This document shows positions 1 through 5,095 of a stretch of DNA of 5,095 bases, one piece after another; the first letter of the stretch is position 1; each line of letters starts with the position of its first letter. Under the pieces are notes generated by a model, which ran no database searches, was not told the DNA's origin, and was given only the letters and a program-made list of their open reading frames with translations. The DNA comes from an uncultured Spirochaetia bacterium (GTDB taxonomy: Bacteria > Spirochaetota > CALGPD01), in NCBI GenBank assembly GCA_937960625.1, contig CALGPD010000023.1, positions 1 to 5,095 on the forward strand, read 5' to 3'. A program made the position numbers and the translations under genes.

Positions 1-544
1 GCCCCATTCCCTTTACCTTATACCCTGAATCATTTTCTCTGAACAAAGGCTCGAATACTTTATCGAGATTATCTTCGTCAATTCCAATTCCGTTGTCCTT
101 AACTGAAAAAGTTAAGTCGTTGTTATTAATCCGCGCTTTGACTAAAATTTCTCCTTCTTCTGAGTATTTGATAGCGTTAGATATTAAATTAATTAATATT
201 TGCTTGATGCGTTTTTCATCACTAAATATTTTTTGTTCTTTCACTGATTTTTTAATTGTTAAATCCTTATATTTAAGGTCAAAATCAAAACCTAAAATAA
301 CTTCATCCACCAATTTTTTTAAACAAAATTCTGTTTTATTTATACTAAATTTTCCGGACTCGATTGCGGATATATCCAGAACTTCGTCAATTATTCTAAT
401 AGAATTATCTACCGAGTTTAAAATTTGCTCAATGTTTTTATCATTAAACGGAATATCCTCTATATCAGCTAGAGACTGGGTACACATATTAATTAATCCT
501 AGAGGTGAACGTATTTCATGAGAAATATAGCCGAGAAATTCATC
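1..544 (-). other. Catalytic core of the kinase: HisKA and HATPase_c (truncated)
   Basis: The core begins at about residue 948 with phosphoacceptor His956 followed by Glu957, as in HisKA-type kinases. The position four after His is Ser960; in this family Thr or Asn there is linked to phosphatase activity, so phosphatase function is uncertain. Asn1070, Asp1097, Gly1099 and Gly1101 supply the usual Mg-ATP site, and Phe1111 marks the F-box. The ATP lid between the F-box and G2 box is short. The final visible codon is Gly1128, and the single leftover base is C, compatible with a Leu codon completing G-x-G-L. All residues expected for catalysis in the visible part are present. Confidence 0.93.
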
Positions 545-3385
545 TTTAAGTTTATTAAAACTTTCGGCTTGTTCTTTTGCGCTTAATAGAGCGGATTCTG
601 TTTCCTGACGCACTATTATCTCTCTCATCAGTTCCATTTCGGTTTTTTGCCTTAGAGATATTTCTGTTTCTAGCAAATCCATTTTTTCCTGCAAATCCTT
701 TGTCCGCTCTTGGACTTTAATTTCAAGATTTTCTTTAGCATTTTGAAGTTCAATTTCAGCATTCTTTATATTGGTGATGTCCCGGAAAATTCCAAGAACG
801 CCTATTACATTGCCTATTGCATTTATTACAGGGTTTTTTATTTCATAAAACCAATGATAGGGCATGTCGCGCTCAATTATGTATTCATTTTTTTCGTTTC
901 TTGAAACTGGATGTAGTTTGATTATTCTTTCTTCTAATATAGCTGTGTCAATTACTCTTCCAAATTCATTGAAAATTTGATTAGCTGTTTTTAATGGGAA
1001 GACATCTTTAACATTTTTATTAATTAATTCGGCTTCATCAAGCCCCACCCATTTACAATATGATTTATTAACAATTTGAATGTTTAAACTTGTATCTGCA
1101 AATACTAATAAATCAGGAAGTGAGTCAAACAGAGTTTTTAAAAGGTTACGCTGTTCTTCGATAGATTGTTCGAGCATTTTTCGTTCCGTGATATCCATGC
1201 TTGTTCCCAGGATTCTTGTAGCATATCCGTTTTTATCACGTTCTACAACATTACCCCGGATATTTATATGGATAGAACTGTTGTTTACATTATATTTTAA
1301 ATTCAAATCAAGAGTATCGCTTTTATTTTCTATATTTTGTTTAAGATACTCCTGCATCTTAATTTTGCTTTCTTTTTCAAGATATTCTGAAAACGCGCTC
1401 AGTTCTAATGTTCTTTCCCCGATTCTTGTATTAGGTAGGGAACTGTGAATGATAACTTTGTTTTCGGGTACGAAATATTCCCAGATACCCTGTTTAGCGC
1501 TTTCTAAAGCAAGTTTTAAAATCTCTCTATTATCAATAAGTTCTTTTTGGATTTTTTCCGTTTCCGTTATATCAATTAATATGGTTAAGATTTTATTTTT
1601 ACCGAATAAATGAAAAGTTGATGAATATATAGTACATCTGAGTTTTTTACCTTCTTTATTTTTTAAAGTTGCAATAAAATTATGGATATAGCCTTTAGCT
1701 CTAAGTATTTCCTCATATTGTTTTTTTTCTTCATCAGAATACCATATTTCTAACTCTGATGTTTTTTTGCCTACTATTTCAGTCTCCTTATATCCAAGAA
1801 AATTTGAAGTGGCTGGATTTATCTGTATAAATAAACCGGAAGATAAATCTGAAATAAACGTTGGAACAGGGCTTGAACTGAATATTGTTTTAAAAAGAAT
1901 TTCTATTTGTTTGAGGTTGGTAATGTCAACGAAGACTCCAACCATTTTATTGCTTGTATCATCAGTTTTTCCGCGGATTAAAAACCAGTTATATGTTCCA
2001 AATCGATTCGTTATTCTTGCTTCAAATTCACAGAAACATTGTTTGCAGGAACTGCAATATTGCAGGTCCTGTTTCATTATTAATAAATCATCATTATGAA
2101 TATATTTTTCCCAGTTATTTTTAAAATCATTTAGTTTATCATTAGAATACCCAAGAGAGCTAATGAAATTTTCATTGACTTCAAAAAAGTTATTTTCATC
2201 ATCGTATTCCCATAAATAAATATTTCCGCTTAAAGTAGCAATTTCAAGTTTATTTTTTGCTATTACCGTTTCTTTATTTGCTTTAATAATTTCTGAAATA
2301 TCTCTTCCTTCAACGACTATATATTTAATATTATATCTGCTGTCATAAATTGGCCTTACATTAACTTCCAGTTCGAGAATTTTATTATCCTCATTATTCA
2401 GTTGTTTACTAATAAAAGAAGTTTCTTTACCGTATTTTCCCGCTTCTATTGCCTTAACCATTTTTTCTCTTTCAAGTTCGGAGAAATTCCATAATTGTAT
2501 ATCAGGAAGATATTTACCCCATAAGTCTTCAAGTTGGGTACTTGTAAATTTAAGTGTATACGAATTTAGATTAATTATATTTCCTGAAATGTCCAATACA
2601 CCGAGAAAATGAAAACTTTGTTCAAAAACTGCCCTGAAAAATAATTCGTTTTTCCGGGTTTCTTCGTAAGATAATTCTATCATTTTTTTTGTTTTTTCTA
2701 ATTCTCTATTTGAACTATTTAAGTGGTTGATTGTTTCCGCAAGCTTTTCTTTGGATATGATTTCTTCTTTTATAGATTCCTGTAAATCAATATAAAGCTT
2801 TTCAAAAAATGATAGATATATGCCAAGAGATGATATACAAAAAGCAAATAAAAACAACGAATATTCCCAATTTGAAAAAGCTTGATTGGTTTGAATAAAA
2901 GGATAAATACAACGGGTAATGCCCCATAATATCAAAGTCGTTCCCGTTATTAAAACACCGGTAAAAGCATACTTAATTTGTTTGTAAAATGAATACCCGC
3001 AGAAAATAGTGAATATTCCAGCGCCTAAATAATAGATTGTTCTTTTGTAAACATTAGGAGCATTAAGAAAATGAAGAAAAAGGATAATCAAAACAAAGGA
3101 AAAAAATACTATGTTTTCAATTATGCTGACTTTTTTATCTGCCCAAACATATATCCCGCCTAATAAAAAATATAATGAAAACAATAGGCTTAAATAAGCA
3201 ACGGGATGATAATAATAGAAATTATCAATTATACTGGCTTTATAAGACAGAATCCACACTAGGGAGATTAACCAGAAAATTCCCCAGTATTTAAATGAAA
3301 CGTGAATTTTTTTGTAGTAGAAATATAAAGCTACGAAAGCAAATAAGGCTGCCGCAACTGCAACTAAAGTGAAAATAATATTCAT
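1..3385 (-). CDS. Membrane sensor histidine kinase, 7TM + five PAS + HisKA + HATPase_c (3' end outside window)
   Basis: This is a sensor kinase that would autophosphorylate on His956 and pass phosphate to a response regulator not seen here. The frame is open for 1128 codons. ATG at 3385-3383 is chosen because an in-frame TAA (3388-3386) lies directly before it and AGGA sits 9 nt upstream. Seven hydrophobic helices occupy about 2-22, 33-50, 62-82, 86-108, 117-135, 139-163 and 173-196. A coiled coil follows (about 197-245). Five PAS domains lie at about 246-367, 377-493, 494-611, 619-737 and 746-875, four ending in a D-I-T motif and the first in D-I-S. A coiled coil (876-950) leads to the H-box YISHEIRSP. 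The ATPase domain shows the N-box (Asn1070 in NLISNAIKYS), G1 box DNGIGID (Asp1097), F-box VFEPLF (Phe1111) and the beginning of the G2 box, KGMG, at the edge. A C-terminal receiver domain cannot be excluded. PAS ligands are unknown. The family call is very secure; the signal is not. Confidence 0.96.
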   Translation of the reverse strand, partial: MNIIFTLVAVAAALFAFVALYFYYKKIHVSFKYWGIFWLISLVWILSYKASIIDNFYYYHPVAYLSLLFSLYFLLGGIYVWADKKVSIIENIVFFSFVLIILFLHFLNAPNVYKRTIYYLGAGIFTIFCGYSFYKQIKYAFTGVLITGTTLILWGITRCIYPFIQTNQAFSNWEYSLFLFAFCISSLGIYLSFFEKLYIDLQESIKEEIISKEKLAETINHLNSSNRELEKTKKMIELSYEETRKNELFFRAVFEQSFHFLGVLDISGNIINLNSYTLKFTSTQLEDLWGKYLPDIQLWNFSELEREKMVKAIEAGKYGKETSFISKQLNNEDNKILELEVNVRPIYDSRYNIKYIVVEGRDISEIIKANKETVIAKNKLEIATLSGNIYLWEYDDENNFFEVNENFISSLGYSNDKLNDFKNNWEKYIHNDDLLIMKQDLQYCSSCKQCFCEFEARITNRFGTYNWFLIRGKTDDTSNKMVGVFVDITNLKQIEILFKTIFSSSPVPTFISDLSSGLFIQINPATSNFLGYKETEIVGKKTSELEIWYSDEEKKQYEEILRAKGYIHNFIATLKNKEGKKLRCTIYSSTFHLFGKNKILTILIDITETEKIQKELIDNREILKLALESAKQGIWEYFVPENKVIIHSSLPNTRIGERTLELSAFSEYLEKESKIKMQEYLKQNIENKSDTLDLNLKYNVNNSSIHINIRGNVVERDKNGYATRILGTSMDITERKMLEQSIEEQRNLLKTLFDSLPDLLVFADTSLNIQIVNKSYCKWVGLDEAELINKNVKDVFPLKTANQIFNEFGRVIDTAILEERIIKLHPVSRNEKNEYIIERDMPYHWFYEIKNPVINAIGNVIGVLGIFRDITNIKNAEIELQNAKENLEIKVQERTKDLQEKMDLLETEISLRQKTEMELMREIIVRQETESALLSAKEQAESFNKLKDEFLGYISHEIRSPLGLINMCTQSLADIEDIPFNDKNIEQILNSVDNSIRIIDEVLDISAIESGKFSINKTEFCLKKLVDEVILGFDFDLKYKDLTIKKSVKEQKIFSDEKRIKQILINLISNAIKYSEEGEILVKARINNNDLTFSVKDNGIGIDEDNLDKVFEPLFRENDSGYKVKGMG
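1907..2257 (-). other. Second PAS domain of the kinase, with a CxxCxxCxC cluster
   Basis: Residues 377-493 look like a PAS_3-type fold. The evidence is an opening helix, the G-N-I-Y-L-W-E-Y strand, the motif F-I-S-S-L-G-Y-S, an N-D-D turn, the late strand N-W-F-L-I-R-G and the terminal V-D-I-T. Cys444, Cys447, Cys450 and Cys452 fall within nine residues, just before the strand that usually carries the Y-E-x-E-x-R-I pattern of PAS_3 domains. Cysteine is otherwise sparse in this protein. The spacing could bind zinc or an iron-sulfur cluster, or act as a thiol redox switch, but no ligand is shown by the sequence. Confidence 0.7.
2047..2070. repeat. 24-bp near-perfect palindrome inside the kinase gene
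   Basis: The two 12-bp arms (2047-2058 and 2059-2070) are reverse complements at 11 of 12 positions, the only mismatch being the 2051/2066 pair. The central 14 bp, CTGCAATATTGCAG (2052-2065), are perfectly palindromic. There is no spacer, so this resembles a dyad binding site rather than a hairpin with a loop. It encodes residues 439-447, overlapping the first two cysteines of the PAS-2 cluster. Confidence 0.6.
2798..3382 (-). other. N-terminal seven-helix membrane domain of the kinase
   Basis: Residues 2-196 contain seven hydrophobic stretches with short connecting loops, so the domain is nearly all membrane-embedded and has no large periplasmic sensor domain. Helix 6 is followed by a Y-P-F motif (161-163). 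From memory this resembles the 7TM input modules fused to PAS kinases and diguanylate cyclases in environmental bacteria; the exact Pfam family cannot be assigned by eye. With seven helices and a cytosolic PAS/kinase region, the N-terminus is predicted to face outside. The ligand is unknown, and it could be a small hydrophobic molecule or membrane state. Confidence 0.8.
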
Positions 3386-3394
3386 TTAATATAA

Positions 3395-3398
3395 TCCT
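3395..3398 (-). promoter_or_regulatory. Ribosome binding site for the kinase gene
   Basis: On the minus strand AGGA lies 9 nt before the ATG at 3385, a normal Shine-Dalgarno spacing. With the in-frame TAA touching the ATG, it fixes the kinase start. Confidence 0.6.
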
Positions 3399-3400
3399 GT

Positions 3401-3426
3401 ATTATATATTATGATAGAATATTATA
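3401..3426 (-). promoter_or_regulatory. Possible -10 elements upstream of the kinase
   Basis: The minus strand reads TATAAT at 3406-3401 and again at 3426-3421. Neither has a good TTGACA-like -35 at 16-18 bp, and the surrounding DNA is so AT-rich that chance matches are expected. The 160-bp gap makes an independent kinase promoter plausible, but the exact site is a guess. Confidence 0.25.
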
Positions 3427-3481
3427 AGAAATAAATCAACTATCTTTATAACTGTAATAATTTTAAACAATAAGAAATCTA

Positions 3482-3527
3482 AAATTTTATATCCAGGGAA
3501 ATTTTAATAATAACTGAAATTTTATAT
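3482..3527. repeat. Three short AT-rich repeats, AAATTTTA, at 17-18 bp spacing
   Basis: Copies start at 3482, 3499 and 3517. The first and third extend to the 11-mer AAATTTTATAT (3482-3492 and 3517-3527). They lie about 100-145 bp before the kinase start, where an UP-like element or repressor/activator sites could be, but low-complexity AT sequence gives such repeats by chance. Confidence 0.35.
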
Positions 3528-3545
3528 AAATATATTTTAATTAAG

Positions 3546-5095
3546 TTATTCTTTCGCGCCTTTAGATTTCAAGTATCTTGCTATTTTATAATGGCCTTTT
3601 CTTTGTGCAATGCTTAATGCTGTCCAATTATTGAAATTTTTCAGATTAATACTTACCCCTAAGTTTACTAATTTTCGCACAAGTTCAAAATCTCCGATAG
3701 ATGTTGCAAGCATTAAGGTCGAAACACCGTTAGTTGTAACTCCCTTTATTGATGCTCCGTTATTTATAAGGTATTTTATCGTTGATTTATTACAATATTG
3801 TAAAGCCCACATTAACGCTGTGGAATTTTCGAGGTCTTTTAAGTTTATTTTTGCTCCGTTACTGACAAAAAGACGTATTAAATCATCCCTGCCTTTACTG
3901 CATGCAAGCATTAAAACTGTCCGCCCTGCCGCGTCTTTCGCGTTTATATCAGCGCCGTTTGATACAAGATATTTTATTACCTGCCTGTTGCCTCCGCTAA
4001 TAGAATACATCCCTGGCCTGAGTGAATACATCAAAGGTGTCCATTTATTTTTATCCGGTCTATTTATTTTAGCTCCGTTTGAAATTAAAAAACGCGTTGT
4101 ATTTAAATCCGCGCTGCTGCAGGCTTTCATAAGCGCTGTTTCCCCTTTTTGATTTGAATAATTTACGTTTGCGCCTTTTTTTACAAGATATTTTAAAACA
4201 TGTAGTTGACTTCTATTAGCCGTGCTAAGTAACGCGCGGTTGAATTGGCTTTTATGCACAAGCGCGCTTAAATAACGCACTATTTTTAAATAACCTTTAT
4301 TTGCTGCATGCATAAAAGCAGTACGGCTGTATTTATCTTTATAATTAGCACTTGCACCGTTTCTTAATAAATATTTTACAATGTCAAAGTTCCCACGGTT
4401 TGAAGCTATAATCAAGGATTCATTTTTGTTTTTTATTGAAGATTTAGGAGCGAGGTATTTTACAACTTTAATTTTATTGTATTTTGCCGCGTATGTTAAA
4501 GAAGTGTAGTATCCGTATCTATAAAAATAGGAATTAACGTTTATTCCCGTTTTAACGATTATATAAAGCGTTTTCAGGTCCTCAGAATTTATAGCTTTTA
4601 ACATGATATTCTTCCAATATTTATCATTATACCTGACTGTCGCCCCTTTACTAACTAATAATCGGGCAATGTTATAGTGTTTGTTTTTTAATGCATAAAC
4701 AAGCGCTGTATATTTGTATCTGCTTCTAAAATTGACTTTAGCGTTGTTTCTCAAAAGGAATTTTACAATATTAATATGTCCACCTTTAGACGCTTTCATT
4801 AATCCTGTATAACCGTAATAATTCCGGGCATTTACATCCGCTCCGGCTTTAACTAATAAAACCACTTCCTGCAAATTTCCTTTATCGCAGGAACGCAGAA
4901 AAACTCTTACATAAAGCTTATCGTTTTTTGCCAGCCTTGCGCCTTTTTTAATCAAATATTTTGCGAACTTATAATTCTTTTTCTTAAAAGCTAGGCTAAG
5001 CGGGGTCCAGTTCCTTTTGTTTTTAATATTTACATTTGCTCCATGATAAATGAGTATCTTTGCGGCTTTTATTTTATCTTTTATTAACGCGTAAT
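3546..5095 (-). CDS. Ankyrin-repeat protein (5' end outside window)
   Basis: The C-terminal 515 residues of a tandem ankyrin-repeat protein, ending at TAA 3548-3546. The frame is open to the window edge and the repeat pattern continues there, so the true start is upstream. A TTG at 4955 is in frame but lies in the middle of a repeat (within A-K-Y-L-I-K-K-G-A) and is not a credible start. About 15 repeats are visible after a partial one, numbering residues from the edge: 26-57, 58-91, 92-124, 125-156, 157-190, 191-224, 225-253, 254-285, 286-314, 315-347, 348-387, 388-420, 421-453, 454-486 and 487-515. Typical signatures are T-A-L-M, I-V-K-Y-L-L and N-G-A-x-I-N. Ankyrin stacks bind other proteins; no enzymatic domain is seen. 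The protein is rich in Lys, Arg and Tyr. Its location and partner are unknown, because any signal peptide or N-terminal domain would be outside the window. Confidence 0.95.
   Translation of the reverse strand, partial: YALIKDKIKAAKILIYHGANVNIKNKRNWTPLSLAFKKKNYKFAKYLIKKGARLAKNDKLYVRVFLRSCDKGNLQEVVLLVKAGADVNARNYYGYTGLMKASKGGHINIVKFLLRNNAKVNFRSRYKYTALVYALKNKHYNIARLLVSKGATVRYNDKYWKNIMLKAINSEDLKTLYIIVKTGINVNSYFYRYGYYTSLTYAAKYNKIKVVKYLAPKSSIKNKNESLIIASNRGNFDIVKYLLRNGASANYKDKYSRTAFMHAANKGYLKIVRYLSALVHKSQFNRALLSTANRSQLHVLKYLVKKGANVNYSNQKGETALMKACSSADLNTTRFLISNGAKINRPDKNKWTPLMYSLRPGMYSISGGNRQVIKYLVSNGADINAKDAAGRTVLMLACSKGRDDLIRLFVSNGAKINLKDLENSTALMWALQYCNKSTIKYLINNGASIKGVTTNGVSTLMLATSIGDFELVRKLVNLGVSINLKNFNNWTALSIAQRKGHYKIARYLKSKGAKE

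Larger units (their letters stand above)
3386..3545. other. AT-rich intergenic gap between the ankyrin and kinase genes
   Basis: No ORF or RNA gene is recognisable. The gap holds the likely promoter and ribosome-binding site of the kinase, and three copies of AAATTTTA. There is no GC-rich hairpin followed by a T-run behind the ankyrin stop codon, so either termination is not intrinsic or transcription reads through into the kinase. TTAATTAA at 3537-3544 is a simple AT palindrome next to the stop, too weak to call a terminator. Confidence 0.7.

Noticed and set aside
93..521. Plus-strand ORF of 142 codons
   Set aside because: It lies antisense to the kinase catalytic core, whose H, N, G1 and F boxes are clear on the minus strand; the plus-strand product shows no recognisable domain.
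1080..2099. Plus-strand ORFs of 122 and 110 codons (1080-1448, 1767-2099)
   Set aside because: Both are antisense to clear PAS domains in the kinase frame and have no recognisable motif or good ribosome-binding site.
746..2257. Blue-light LOV domain among the PAS domains
   Set aside because: None of the PAS domains shows the N-C-R-F-L-Q flavin-adduct motif; the cysteines in PAS-2 lie in a different place and spacing.
1..3385. Possible frameshift or two separate genes in the long kinase region
   Set aside because: One minus-strand frame is open from ATG 3385 to the edge, and all domain motifs fall in that same frame.
3528..3545. Possible intrinsic terminator after the ankyrin stop
   Set aside because: Only AT-only palindromes such as TTAATTAA are present, with no stable stem and no following T-run distinguishable from background.
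3610..4152. Plus-strand ORF of 180 codons
   Set aside because: It is the antisense shadow of the ankyrin repeats; its own periodicity (repeated A-P-F and F-I-S-A motifs) mirrors the minus-strand G-A-x-I-N repeat.
3546..5095. DNA periodicity of about 99 bp that might suggest a tandem or CRISPR-like array
   Set aside because: The period equals the 33-residue ankyrin unit, the copies are divergent at the DNA level and there are no identical repeats with unique spacers.

Overview
The window holds parts of two protein-coding genes, both on the minus strand. They are separated by one 160-bp AT-rich gap, and each runs off an edge of the window. The DNA is AT-rich (by eye roughly one-third G+C), with Lys/Asn/Ile/Tyr-rich proteins. 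The style is bacterial: Shine-Dalgarno-like site, PAS-rich membrane histidine kinase, long ankyrin-repeat protein. Phylum cannot be fixed from sequence alone; AT-rich Spirochaetota, Elusimicrobiota or Bacteroidota/Ignavibacteria-type lineages would all fit.

Region 5095 to 3546 (minus strand): the C-terminal 515 residues of a tandem ankyrin-repeat protein. There are about 15 visible repeats plus a partial one at the edge, and the start lies outside the window. The repeats are canonical at both ends of the visible part. They are degenerate in the middle, and one repeat carries a seven-residue insertion.

Region 3545 to 3386: an intergenic gap with no gene. It carries three copies of an AT-rich octamer at 17-18 bp spacing, TATAAT-like hexamers and an AGGA ribosome-binding site for the next gene. 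No convincing terminator hairpin is visible.

Region 3385 to 1 (minus strand): a large sensor histidine kinase, 1128 residues visible. The order is seven transmembrane helices, a short coiled coil, five tandem PAS domains, a long coiled coil, the HisKA phosphoacceptor domain (His956) and most of the HATPase_c domain. The window edge cuts it inside the G2 box, so whether a receiver domain follows is unknown. The second PAS domain has a tight four-cysteine cluster, and the DNA encoding it contains a near-perfect 24-bp palindrome.

The genes are codirectional, but nothing in the sequence shows that they work together. The kinase would sense a membrane or cytosolic signal and pass phosphate to an unseen response regulator. 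The ankyrin protein would act as a protein-binding scaffold with an unknown partner. I see no clear evidence of a new multi-gene system; the cysteine-bearing PAS domain and the irregular ankyrin array are the points most worth a second look.
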